Assembly: GCF_000429425.1 (NCBI RefSeq)
Contig: NZ_AUBV01000008.1
Location: 1 to 64,000 of the forward strand
Length of the DNA stretch: 64,000 nt
Origin: Algoriphagus mannitolivorans DSM 15301
Lineage (GTDB): Bacteria; Bacteroidota; Bacteroidia; Cytophagales; Cyclobacteriaceae
Direction: 5' to 3'
The notes beneath the pieces are model-generated. The model did not search any database. It saw nothing but the letters and a program-made list of their open reading frames with translations, and had not been told where the DNA came from. Each line of letters starts with the position of its first letter. Within the stretch, counting starts at the first letter, position 1. The position numbers and the translations under genes were made by a program. Positions 34,964 to 43,037 of the stretch are shown piece after piece.

Positions 34964-34994
34964 CAATATTAAAACCCAAATTTCAGACTTACAA
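34964..34994 (-). promoter_or_regulatory. Candidate promoter of the ilv-leu operon
   Basis: On the minus strand TTG (34992-34994), 20 nt, TAATATTG (34964-34971), one mismatch from the -7 consensus TAnnTTTG. It would start transcription near 34957, giving a leader of about 170 nt. Upstream to about 35240 the DNA is strongly A/T rich and has no other feature apart from the ispE upstream region. Confidence 0.5.
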
Positions 34995-35298
34995 TATTTA
35001 ATTTGTCTTTAGGATTTAAAAACAGATTTATTCATTCGACAAAATATTTTTTTACAAAATTAAATTCTTCCTTTTAGCAAATAGCAGAATTGAATATTCA
35101 GATTTAACAAGAATTTATGAGCCGTTCAAAATAATGTATTGAATTCAAGTTAATTTAAAATTTTGTAAAAATTATTTCCTTTTATTTAACAAAAAAATCC
35201 TTATGCTATCATTTTTCAAATAAATCAGAGAAGGATTAGAGAATTTGAAATCTCTCTCTTTCCAAGAATTCATTTATTTTGCCTCACATTTTACACTC

Positions 35299-36105
35299 AT
35301 GATCAGCTTTCCAAACGCCAAAATAAACCTCGGCCTTCAGATCCTTTCCAAGCGCAAGGATGGCTACCACGAAATCCGTTCTTGCATGGTTCCGATTCCT
35401 TTGTGTGATGCTTTGGAAATGGTCCTGGAGAAAAAATCCTCCTGGACTACTTCTGGCCTGGCAGTTCCGGGAGATCCCAAAGACAATTTGATTCTCAAAG
35501 CCGAAAAACTGATCAAAAAAGACTTTTCTGGACTTCCTAATCTCCACATCCACCTCCATAAAAATATTCCTATGGGTGCAGGTCTAGGGGGAGGTTCTGC
35601 CGATGGAGCTTTCGCATTAGTGTTGATGAATAATCTTTTTGACCTGCATCTAGACGACTATTTCTTGGAGGAATATGCGGCTCAACTGGGAAGTGATTGT
35701 CCTTTTTTCATCAAAAACATCCCCCAGATTGCAGAAGGAAGAGGAGAAATATTGCAACCCGTGGATTTGTCTCTCCAAGGATCCTACTTGGTATTGGTCA
35801 ATCCGGGCATCCATGTTGGCACAAAAGAGGCCTATGCCGGAGTAACTCCGAAAGCCGCTCCGGTTGAATTGGAGGAAGTCCTTTTAGACCGAAGCAGATG
35901 GAAAGAAGAATTGATCAATGATTTTGAACCAAGCATTTTCTCTAATTACCCAGAGATAGAGGCTATCAAATTGAAAATGTATTCTTCGGGAGCTTTCTAT
36001 TCAGCGATGTCTGGTTCGGGATCAACCGTCTTTGGGTTATTTGATCAAAAGCCGGAAAGCCTGACTTTTTGGGAAAATTATTTTGTATTTGAAGCCAAAT
36101 TATAA
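35299..36105 (+). CDS. ispE: 4-diphosphocytidyl-2-C-methyl-D-erythritol kinase
   Basis: 268 aa from the ATG at 35299 (MISFPNAKINLGLQIL), chosen because IspE proteins start at this PNAKINL motif; the frame is open to 35245. GHMP-kinase ATP loop PMGAGLGGGSADGAFAL and a C-terminal SGAFYSAMSGSGSTVFGLF block. It phosphorylates CDP-ME in the MEP isoprenoid route. ispH of the same pathway is at 60973-61869. Confidence 0.95.
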   Translation: MISFPNAKINLGLQILSKRKDGYHEIRSCMVPIPLCDALEMVLEKKSSWTTSGLAVPGDPKDNLILKAEKLIKKDFSGLPNLHIHLHKNIPMGAGLGGGSADGAFALVLMNNLFDLHLDDYFLEEYAAQLGSDCPFFIKNIPQIAEGRGEILQPVDLSLQGSYLVLVNPGIHVGTKEAYAGVTPKAAPVELEEVLLDRSRWKEELINDFEPSIFSNYPEIEAIKLKMYSSGAFYSAMSGSGSTVFGLFDQKPESLTFWENYFVFEAKL

Positions 36106-36144
36106 AAACATCAAAATCAATAGCTTATAAATTTATTTACTGTT

Positions 36145-36169
36145 TATATTTGTATTTCATAAATACAAA
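36145..36169 (+). promoter_or_regulatory. Promoter and operator-like palindrome of the toxin-antitoxin pair
   Basis: An exact -7 box TATATTTG (36145-36152) overlaps the perfect palindrome TTTGTATTT-CAT-AAATACAAA (36149-36169). The palindrome ends 5 nt before the antitoxin ATG. An operator across the -7 box and start site is how ribbon-helix-helix antitoxins repress their own operon. The -33 element is weak. Confidence 0.6.
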
Positions 36170-36174
36170 ATAAC

Positions 36175-36417
36175 ATGAGTATTTTTACAAGCTCCCTTCC
36201 TGACGAACTACTTTCCCGGCTATCGGACTACTCCAAAAAATTGGGGCTTCCAAAAAATAAATTGCTGGAAAATGCCCTCAACATTTATCTGGACCATCTT
36301 AAAAGGTCAGAGTATATTAGTTCCTATCGAAATTCTAAGGAGGATAAAGACATCCTTTCTATGGCAGAAGAAGGTATGGAATCTTACCTAAATCAGCTTG
36401 AAGATGAAACAAGGTGA
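36175..36417 (+). CDS. Ribbon-helix-helix antitoxin
   Basis: 80 aa. N-terminal RHH-like fold: beta strand FTSSLPDELLSRL, then LGLPKNKLLENALNIYLDHL, typical of CopG/MetJ-type DNA-binding domains. The acidic C-terminal tail (EDKDILSMAEEGMESYLNQLEDE) would bind and neutralise the MazF-like toxin. It overlaps the toxin by 20 nt. Confidence 0.8.
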   Translation: MSIFTSSLPDELLSRLSDYSKKLGLPKNKLLENALNIYLDHLKRSEYISSYRNSKEDKDILSMAEEGMESYLNQLEDETR

Positions 36418-36736
36418 GATTTGGATTGCTGACTTGAACCCTGTTAAAGGGTCTGAGCAAGCTGGAAGAAGACCTGTGGTGATTTTAAGCGGAAATTTGA
36501 TGAACCAATACCTACCTGTTGTAATCACTGCCCCACTTACATCCAAAATCAAAAATTATCAGGGAAATCCCATCCTAAATCCTACTTCCAAAAATGGTTT
36601 AAAAGTCCAATCAGAACTTATGGTTTTCCATGTTCGATCAATGGCAAAAGACCGATTAATCGAAAAATTGGGAGTAGTGGAGAATACTGAATTAAACCGG
36701 GCTCTTGAAACGCTTCAAGATCTAACTACCTTGTAA
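36398..36736 (+). CDS. MazF/PemK-type toxin (mRNA endoribonuclease)
   Basis: 112 aa (110 if translation starts at Met3, 36404). KQGEIWIADLNPVKGSEQAGRRPVVILS is the MazF/PemK start. The C-terminal SELMVFHVRSMAKDRL contains the segment that usually bears the catalytic Thr/Ser. It should cleave RNA at specific sites. It is co-transcribed with the antitoxin. The 3' end is 1 nt from the convergent EamA gene's stop. Confidence 0.87.
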   Translation: MKMKQGEIWIADLNPVKGSEQAGRRPVVILSGNLMNQYLPVVITAPLTSKIKNYQGNPILNPTSKNGLKVQSELMVFHVRSMAKDRLIEKLGVVENTELNRALETLQDLTTL

Positions 36737-36737
36737 C

Positions 36738-37652
36738 TCAACCTAAGGTCCGGACCGCTTTCCTGCGCTTGTTCCAGTAATTCAAAACCGGATAAATCAA
36801 CACAGAAATCAAAATAATCAGGGTTCCCAAGTAAAATTGAGGCGTCATTTTTTCCTTTTCACCAAAAACCATCACCGCCAGGAGAATCCCGTACACCGGT
36901 TCCAAATTGATTGTCAAATTGATGGAAAACACCGGCAATCTTTTCATCAATTCTACGGAAGCTGAAAAGGCATAAACCGTACAAACACCACCCAAGAGGA
37001 AAAGCCAAAACCAATCCAGTCCTTTCCAAGCCCATTGGATGGATTCACCTTCGCTTAAGAATTGTGCATTGACAGGAAGAAAAAGCAAGGCAAAAAGACA
37101 GGCCGAAGCCATTTCCACCAGTGTAATCTGGTATGGAGTGTGTTTTTGAGTCAAGCGCCCATTGAGCACTGAAAATAAGGCTCCCAATAACGCAGAAATC
37201 AAGGCCATCGACAGCCCAAGCCAATATCCTCCTTCAAACTGAAAAATCACCAACAGACCAGAAATCACCAGCAAACCCAAGGCAACCTCATACCACTTTA
37301 CTTTGGTACGATTGACTATGGGATCAATGAAAGCCGTCCAGAGGGAAGTGGTGGCCATTCCTGCCAGGCAAACTGAAGCTGTGGAGACCCGGGCAGACCA
37401 AAAAAAGAAAATCCAGTGCAAAGAAATCAACACCCCGACTCCCGCAATTTTAAGTAAGTCTGGAATTGCAAGGACCAAGTCCTTTTTTCGAAAATACGCA
37501 ACCAGAGCTACTCCTATTGTCGCGATCAAGGTTCGATAAAAAACCAACTCCAAAGAGGGAAGACTGATTAGAAGACCCAAAATCGCCGTAAAACCCCAAA
37601 TCAATACAATGAAGTGGAGATGCAGATAATCTTTGAATGTGCTGGTACTCAT
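36738..37652 (-). CDS. EamA/DMT family transporter
   Basis: 304 aa with about ten predicted membrane helices in two EamA repeats (residues ~8-140 and ~150-295). The end of each repeat shows the family pattern (ASVCLAGMATTSLWTAFIDP; LEPVYGILLAVMVFGE). Substrate unknown; members export metabolites such as amino acids or nucleotide sugars. The stop-start arrangement with the LptF/G gene (zero-gap) implies co-transcription with tgt and lptF/G. Confidence 0.88.
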   Translation of the reverse strand: MSTSTFKDYLHLHFIVLIWGFTAILGLLISLPSLELVFYRTLIATIGVALVAYFRKKDLVLAIPDLLKIAGVGVLISLHWIFFFWSARVSTASVCLAGMATTSLWTAFIDPIVNRTKVKWYEVALGLLVISGLLVIFQFEGGYWLGLSMALISALLGALFSVLNGRLTQKHTPYQITLVEMASACLFALLFLPVNAQFLSEGESIQWAWKGLDWFWLFLLGGVCTVYAFSASVELMKRLPVFSINLTINLEPVYGILLAVMVFGEKEKMTPQFYLGTLIILISVLIYPVLNYWNKRRKAVRTLG

Positions 37653-38726
37653 TTACCGCGGAACAGTTTTGTACAACACTAATCCCGTGAAGGCAAAAAT
37701 CAAATTGGGAAGCCAAACTGCCAGTAAAGGATAAGAAGATCCGGACTCAGCAAAAGTCCTGGAAAGAATAAACAACAGGATGTAAACAAAGGCTAACAAA
37801 AATCCCATGGCGATCTGAAATCCCGAACCTCCTCTTGTTTTCCTTGCGGACATGATCACACCGATAAAGGTCAAAATAATCGCAGCAAAGGGAGACATAA
37901 ACCTAACATAGCGCTCAATTCGATAATAAGCGACATTATCCGCACCCCTGTCTTCCAAAATCTTGATCTGCCTTGCCAATTCTGGCAACTTGAGCGTTTC
38001 ATGGTGGTTTTCGGGTAAATCAAAATCAGAGGGAGAAATGGAAAGCATCGTATCCAGTTCTGTTCCTACAGAATAATCTTCCCCATCTTCCCTGAGCACC
38101 CTCAACTTCCAGTTTTCTAGCCTCCAGACATTTTTTGCCGTGTCCCAAAGAATTCTCTCAGAGGATAATTTGGCGATCAATTCTCCGTCACGGATTTCCT
38201 CCAAAGTAAAATAGTAACCGGTATTGCTGGTTCGGTAAAATCTGCTGAGATATGCCAAGGCATTAGGCCCGACTTGAATATGGATATTGGGATCCGTCGC
38301 AGACTGTCCTTTGTCCAAATATTTTATTTTGAACTCAGTCACTCCCGCCGTGGCTACGGGAAGCACCCAGCCATTCAGTAGAAAACTTATGGATCCGATT
38401 AAAACTGCCGCAAAAAGAAAGGGTCTTAATAGCCTGACAAAACTCACCCCAGAACTCAAAATGGCAATAATCTCAGTTCTCCCTGCCATTTTGGAAGTAA
38501 TGAAGATGACTGCAATGAATACAGTTATGGGTGTAAGAAGGTTATTGAGGTACAAGCCATAATTCCCCATGTACCGAACAATGTCCCCAGTCGGAACTTG
38601 ATTCCGGATATAAGTGTCATTTTTTTCCGTAAAGTCCAATACCAAAACGATAAGAATAAGCATGACCACTACAAAGAAGTAGGTCTTCAAAAACTCTTTT
38701 ATGATCAGCTTATCGAGAATCTTCAT
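37653..38726 (-). CDS. LptF/LptG family permease
   Basis: 357 aa. N-terminal membrane helices (FFVVVMLILIVLVLDF and two more), a periplasmic jellyroll of about 160 residues, and three C-terminal helices. The starting IIKEFLKTYFF is characteristic of YjgP/YjgQ. It is part of the LptB2FG transporter that pulls LPS from the inner membrane. Whether F or G is not decidable here. It follows tgt by 2 nt, a gene order common in Bacteroidota. Confidence 0.9.
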   Translation of the reverse strand: MKILDKLIIKEFLKTYFFVVVMLILIVLVLDFTEKNDTYIRNQVPTGDIVRYMGNYGLYLNNLLTPITVFIAVIFITSKMAGRTEIIAILSSGVSFVRLLRPFLFAAVLIGSISFLLNGWVLPVATAGVTEFKIKYLDKGQSATDPNIHIQVGPNALAYLSRFYRTSNTGYYFTLEEIRDGELIAKLSSERILWDTAKNVWRLENWKLRVLREDGEDYSVGTELDTMLSISPSDFDLPENHHETLKLPELARQIKILEDRGADNVAYYRIERYVRFMSPFAAIILTFIGVIMSARKTRGGSGFQIAMGFLLAFVYILLFILSRTFAESGSSYPLLAVWLPNLIFAFTGLVLYKTVPR

Positions 38727-38728
38727 GC

Positions 38729-39859
38729 TTACAGTCTAGTGCTTACTTTTTTCACCATTTGGTCTTTCCAAACGGCAAAATCACCTGCGAGGATATGCTC
38801 TCTGGCCTGCCCTACCAACCAAAGATAAAATGACAGGTTATGGATACTGGCTATTTGCGAAGCTAAAATCTCCTTGGAAATGGTCAAATGTCTTAGGTAG
38901 GCTTTCGTATAAAAAGTGCTGGCATAATTGCCAATCGCCGGATCAATCGGGGAAAAATCTTCCTTCCATTTTTCATTGCGGATGTTGATGATTCCATCTG
39001 AAGTAAAAAGCATCCCATTTCGGGCATTTCTGGTCGGCATGACGCAGTCAAACATATCTACGCCTAAAGCAATGCACTCTAAAATATTGGCTGGAGTCCC
39101 TACTCCCATAAGGTATCTCGGCTTGTCCGAAGGAAGGATTTCCGTTACCAGTTCAGTCATTTCATACATCATCTCAGCTGGCTCACCTACCGAAAGTCCG
39201 CCAATCGCATTCCCTTCCCGATTTCGGGAGGCGATAAATTCGGCACTTTGTCTTCGAAGATCTTTGTAAACTGATCCTTGAACAATCGGGAAAAGCGTCT
39301 GCGAATAACCGTACTTTCCCTCAGTGGCGTCAAATCGATCAATGCATCGATCCAGCCAGCGATGAGTCATCTCCATCGACCTTCTGGCATAGCCATATTC
39401 ACATGGATAGGGAGTACATTCATCAAAAGCCATGATGATATCTGCTCCAATAGTTCTTTGAATGTCCATCACTCCTTCCGGAGAAAACACATGTTTTGAA
39501 CCGTCGATATGGGACTTAAAGGTCACTCCTTCCTCATTGATCTTTCGGGTGCCGGCCAGTGAAAATACCTGATATCCTCCCGAATCAGTCAAAATAGGTC
39601 TATCCCATCCATTAAATCGATGAAGACCTCCCGCCTTTTCCAAAACCTCCAACCCTGGTCTCAAATACAGGTGATACGTGTTTCCCAAGATTATCTGGGC
39701 TTGAATATCCTCTTTTAATTCCCGCTGATGAACTGCTTTCACGGTTCCTGCCGTACCCACAGGCATAAATATCGGAGTTTGAATTTTCCCGTGGTCGGTT
39801 TCCAAAGTTCCGACCCGGGCTTTTGACTGACTATCCTTTTTCTCTAGAGTAAACTTCAT
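38729..39859 (-). CDS. tgt: tRNA-guanine transglycosylase, atypical zinc site
   Basis: 376 aa TIM-barrel enzyme. Active-site segment LTDSGGYQVFSLAGTRKI, GGLSVGEP, and catalytic VDMFDCVMPTRNARNG are intact. It exchanges G34 for preQ1. The C-terminal region that normally carries CxCxxC plus His reads SPIDPAIGNYASTFYTKAYLRHL, so three Cys are absent and only the His remains. From memory other Bacteroidota Tgt proteins look similar. Confidence 0.94.
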   Translation of the reverse strand: MKFTLEKKDSQSKARVGTLETDHGKIQTPIFMPVGTAGTVKAVHQRELKEDIQAQIILGNTYHLYLRPGLEVLEKAGGLHRFNGWDRPILTDSGGYQVFSLAGTRKINEEGVTFKSHIDGSKHVFSPEGVMDIQRTIGADIIMAFDECTPYPCEYGYARRSMEMTHRWLDRCIDRFDATEGKYGYSQTLFPIVQGSVYKDLRRQSAEFIASRNREGNAIGGLSVGEPAEMMYEMTELVTEILPSDKPRYLMGVGTPANILECIALGVDMFDCVMPTRNARNGMLFTSDGIINIRNEKWKEDFSPIDPAIGNYASTFYTKAYLRHLTISKEILASQIASIHNLSFYLWLVGQAREHILAGDFAVWKDQMVKKVSTRL

Positions 39860-39956
39860 GTCTTGCGCTGAGGGCTGTAGAATAGAATCTACAGGTTGAC
39901 TTTAATGGCTTGCAAAAATATCCACTTATTCCTAAATGACTTGCTCAAATTGATTT

Positions 39957-39964
39957 TATATTTG
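39957..39964 (+). promoter_or_regulatory. -7 box of the glycosyltransferase-sigma-rsmG operon
   Basis: TATATTTG, exact match to TAnnTTTG, 17 nt before the ATG at 39982, followed by CCC. It predicts a very short leader. No good -33. Confidence 0.4.
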
Positions 39965-39981
39965 CCCAGCAAAATCGACCT

Positions 39982-41121
39982 ATGGGCCTATTTTTACTTT
40001 GGTTATTATTCGGAATCGGCATTCTCGTTCAGGGGGTTTACCTCATTGTAATATTTGGAAGAACTGCCTGGTTAAAATCTTCTTTTAAGTCAAAATCCAC
40101 TGAACAAAACCCAGAGGGTGTCACGGTGTTGGTGGCTGCTCACAATGAGTTTCAGAACCTTAAGATCCTGATCCCTAAGCTTTTTGAGCAAGACTACCCC
40201 AAGTACGATGTAATGGTCGTCAACGACCGGAGCACCGACCGAACCAAAAGGCTTTTGGAGGAAATGATGGCAAAATATCCACGCCTCAGATCTGTGACGG
40301 TAAAATATACTCCAGGTCATGTCACCTCTAAAAAGTTTGCCCTGACTTTGGGGATCAAGGTTGCCAAAAACGATGTGATCTTGCTGACTGATGGAGATTG
40401 TATCCCATCTTCCGACCAATGGATCCGAAAAATGACCGCTCCAATTCGGGAAGAAGGGAAAACTTTTGCCCTTGGATTTTCAGGATATCAGGAGAAACCA
40501 GGAATGCTGAATCGGTGGATTCAGTTCGAAACGCTATTGACAGCCTTATTCTATTTTTCATTTGGTCTTTGGAGAGCTCCGTTTATGGGCGTAGGCAGAA
40601 ACCTTTGCTACCGCAAAAGCTTTTTTATGGACGTGAAAGCTTTCAAAGGATTTTGGCATTTGGAAGGCGGCGATGACGATCTGTTTGTAAACACCTATGC
40701 TACGGGTAATAATACCGGAATAGTCATCGATCCGGAAGCACGAACCACTTCTATCCCTAAGGAAACCTGGAAGGAATACTTGGTTCAGAAAAAGCGGCAT
40801 TTGCATGCCGGAAAATATTATCGGGGTGAAGACAAGCAAAAAATCGCCTTGTATTCCCTATCCCATGCTTTGTTTTGGATTGGGGGGACTGGATTACTGT
40901 TTTATTTCGGTTTAGGAAGGCAATGGGAACATTTTTTGGTTGTTTTGGGTATTATTCTTCTAAGGTCTACTTTGGTATGGAGCATTTTCCGCTCAGCATC
41001 CGTTAAGACCCAAGGAGCTCCGACTTCCTCAAATGCACCACTGAATGACTTGTTCTATTTGGTTTATTTCTGGGTTCTGGGGACCGTATCGCATCAGGCA
41101 AAAGACATCAAATGGAAATAA
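39982..41121 (+). CDS. Membrane glycosyltransferase, family 2
   Basis: 379 aa. An N-terminal helix (FLLWLLFGIGILVQGVYLIVIFG), then the GT-A domain (VTVLVAAHNEF, VVNDRSTDRTKRLLEE), the nucleotide-sugar metal motif LLTDGDC, the GGDDDLFVN acceptor loop, and KKRHLHAGKYY in place of the usual QxxRW. Two C-terminal helices follow. It should add a sugar to a lipid or glycan at the cytoplasmic membrane; the product is unknown. It overlaps the sigma gene by 10 nt. Confidence 0.87.
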   Translation: MGLFLLWLLFGIGILVQGVYLIVIFGRTAWLKSSFKSKSTEQNPEGVTVLVAAHNEFQNLKILIPKLFEQDYPKYDVMVVNDRSTDRTKRLLEEMMAKYPRLRSVTVKYTPGHVTSKKFALTLGIKVAKNDVILLTDGDCIPSSDQWIRKMTAPIREEGKTFALGFSGYQEKPGMLNRWIQFETLLTALFYFSFGLWRAPFMGVGRNLCYRKSFFMDVKAFKGFWHLEGGDDDLFVNTYATGNNTGIVIDPEARTTSIPKETWKEYLVQKKRHLHAGKYYRGEDKQKIALYSLSHALFWIGGTGLLFYFGLGRQWEHFLVVLGIILLRSTLVWSIFRSASVKTQGAPTSSNAPLNDLFYLVYFWVLGTVSHQAKDIKWK

Positions 41122-41723
41122 ACGAAAGAGGATTCTCTAACAAAGCGCTCGAAGATTTTGATTTGATCGACAAGGCTGTCGAAGAAAAGGATCAAACAGC
41201 TTATGCTACGCTGATGAAGCGGTATAAGAAAGCGGTTTATTTCATGATTTTAAAAATGATCCGCGATGCAGACGATGCGGAGGATCTGACTATGGAGGCC
41301 TTTGCCAAAGCCTTTAGAAACCTTCATAGATTCAAAAAAGACTATACTTTTTCTACCTGGCTATTCCGGATTGCCACTAACAATACCATTGATTTCATTC
41401 GCAAGAAAAAGCTCAAAACCATGAGTTTGAATACCACGCTTTCGGATGACAGTGGCAACTCGGTCACCATTGACATTGAAGACGACGACAACAATCCCCA
41501 GGATGAGTTCATCAAGTCTCAGCGAATTGAGATGGTACGGATTTTTGTGGACAAGCTGCCCCCGAAATACAGAAAGCTCGTGCAGCTTCGCTACTTCGAT
41601 GAGCTTTCCTATGAAGAAATAGCCCAAGCGCTCGAGAAACCACTGGGAACTGTGAAAGCCCAACTTCACCGATCCCGAGAACTCCTATATGAAATTGCCG
41701 CAGGCAAAGAAAAACACATCTGA
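41112..41723 (+). CDS. ECF-type RNA polymerase sigma factor
   Basis: 203 aa. Region 2 in residues ~25-90 (YKKAVYFMILKMIRDADDAEDLTMEAFAKAFRN, then STWLFRIATNNTIDFIRK) and region 4 near the C terminus (LPPKYRKLVQLRYFDELSYEEIAQAL, the helix-turn-helix). No anti-sigma gene is adjacent, unlike many ECF factors. It overlaps both neighbours, so it is expressed together with the glycosyltransferase and rsmG, a constitutive-looking context. Confidence 0.93.
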   Translation: MEINERGFSNKALEDFDLIDKAVEEKDQTAYATLMKRYKKAVYFMILKMIRDADDAEDLTMEAFAKAFRNLHRFKKDYTFSTWLFRIATNNTIDFIRKKKLKTMSLNTTLSDDSGNSVTIDIEDDDNNPQDEFIKSQRIEMVRIFVDKLPPKYRKLVQLRYFDELSYEEIAQALEKPLGTVKAQLHRSRELLYEIAAGKEKHI

Positions 41724-42367
41724 TGAATCCAGGCACTGAGCTGTTGCTTTCTTATTTTCCTGACCTATCCGAAAAGCAAGTCGAACAATTCGGCCGTTTG
41801 CAGGAACTTTATGAGGATTGGAATTCCAAGATCAATGTGATCAGTCGGAAGGATATGGAGCAATTTTATGTGCATCATGTTTTGCATTCCCTGGGTATTG
41901 CCAAAGTCATGCGCTTCCAGCCTGGCACCAAAGTATTGGATATTGGTACAGGAGGAGGATTTCCAGGAATCCCGATGGCGATTTTATTTCCGGATACGCA
42001 TTTTCATTTGGTAGATTCCATTGGAAAAAAAATCACAGTCGTAAAGGAAGTTGCCAAAGCTCTTAAGCTTAGCAATGTGGAAGCCCAGCAAGCCCGCGCC
42101 GAAAGCCTGGTTCGCAAATATGACTTCGTGATCAGCCGTGCGGTGACCAGAATGATTAATTTTTATCCTTGGGTAAAAGGAAAAATCAAAAAAGAAGACT
42201 TCAACGAATTCCCCAATGGCATCCTTTACCTGAAAGGTGGAGAGGTGGACGAGGAAATGGAAGAAACCGGCAAGTCCTACGTCACCTACCACTTAAGTGA
42301 CTATTTCAAGGAAGAATTTTTTGAGACCAAAAAGGTGGTCTATATGCCTTGGGAGGATAAAAGATGA
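41723..42367 (+). CDS. rsmG: 16S rRNA (guanine-N7) methyltransferase
   Basis: 214 aa. N-terminal FGRLQELYEDWNSKINVISRKD and the SAM motif VLDIGTGGGFPGIPMAI, both characteristic of RsmG/GidB, which methylates G527 of 16S rRNA. The ATG overlaps the sigma stop codon by 1 nt (TGATG). A short AGAC/GTCT hairpin followed by a T run after the stop may be a weak terminator. Confidence 0.95.
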   Translation: MNPGTELLLSYFPDLSEKQVEQFGRLQELYEDWNSKINVISRKDMEQFYVHHVLHSLGIAKVMRFQPGTKVLDIGTGGGFPGIPMAILFPDTHFHLVDSIGKKITVVKEVAKALKLSNVEAQQARAESLVRKYDFVISRAVTRMINFYPWVKGKIKKEDFNEFPNGILYLKGGEVDEEMEETGKSYVTYHLSDYFKEEFFETKKVVYMPWEDKR

Positions 42368-43037
42368 GACTTTGTCTTTTTTAATTCTCATTTAAACCCC
42401 CAGGAAACAGTTCAAATACGCTGTTCATTTGATGGTGATTTGTTTTTAGTGGTTCAAAATACTTGCGACTTCCGACATGGTGAGTTGAAAATATTCACTC
42501 CCTTTCTTTTTTTCAGCCCGTTTCGCGACTTGTTTTTCCTTTTCCACTCTCCAAACCAAAGTTTTCATCCCTTTCAAAGTTGCATTATTTCCCCTGCTCT
42601 CCATTAAAATTTTTCATTAAACATTTTTTAACAAAATCTATCGTTTTATTATTGAAATATAATTACTAAACTTCCGGTATAAAATTCGTCAACAAGTTAA
42701 GAATTAGTAAGTGGCTGATTTTTATCGAATGACACTACTTTGATCAAAAGAATTTTTGATTTGATCAGAATCGGGATTTTGCTAGTTGGAAAGAGGTAAA
42801 TGGGAACTTCTTTTTGATAGTGATAGCCTAGGGTTAATTGGTAATTATGGTTTATAAAGTGATTTAAAATAAAGTACTCTCTTTTTCAACCTACCGGATT
42901 TCGTAAAAAGCCCATTCTTTCCCTGAGTATCCTCTTATGCTTTGAATTTTACCCACGATGATGAACAGGGAATGAATTCGGAACAAGTTATTAGATTTTA
43001 GTATTTAATTTTATAGTTAAAAATGTAACGCTGAAAA
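42368..43037. other. 670-nt spacer upstream of the outer-membrane barrel gene
   Basis: Apart from a possible 40-codon minus-strand frame (42446-42568) I see nothing convincing. The second half is A/T rich and should hold the promoter of the barrel gene, but no full consensus pair is clear. Confidence 0.5.
42446..42568 (-). CDS. Possible 40-aa small protein
   Basis: ATG at 42568, TAA at 42446. The product is highly charged: MKTLVWRVEKEKQV, then a Lys/Glu-rich middle and SEVASILNH at the end. It resembles a coding frame in composition, but no homologue, promoter or ribosome site supports it. Could equally be chance. Confidence 0.25.
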   Translation of the reverse strand: MKTLVWRVEKEKQVAKRAEKKKGSEYFQLTMSEVASILNH

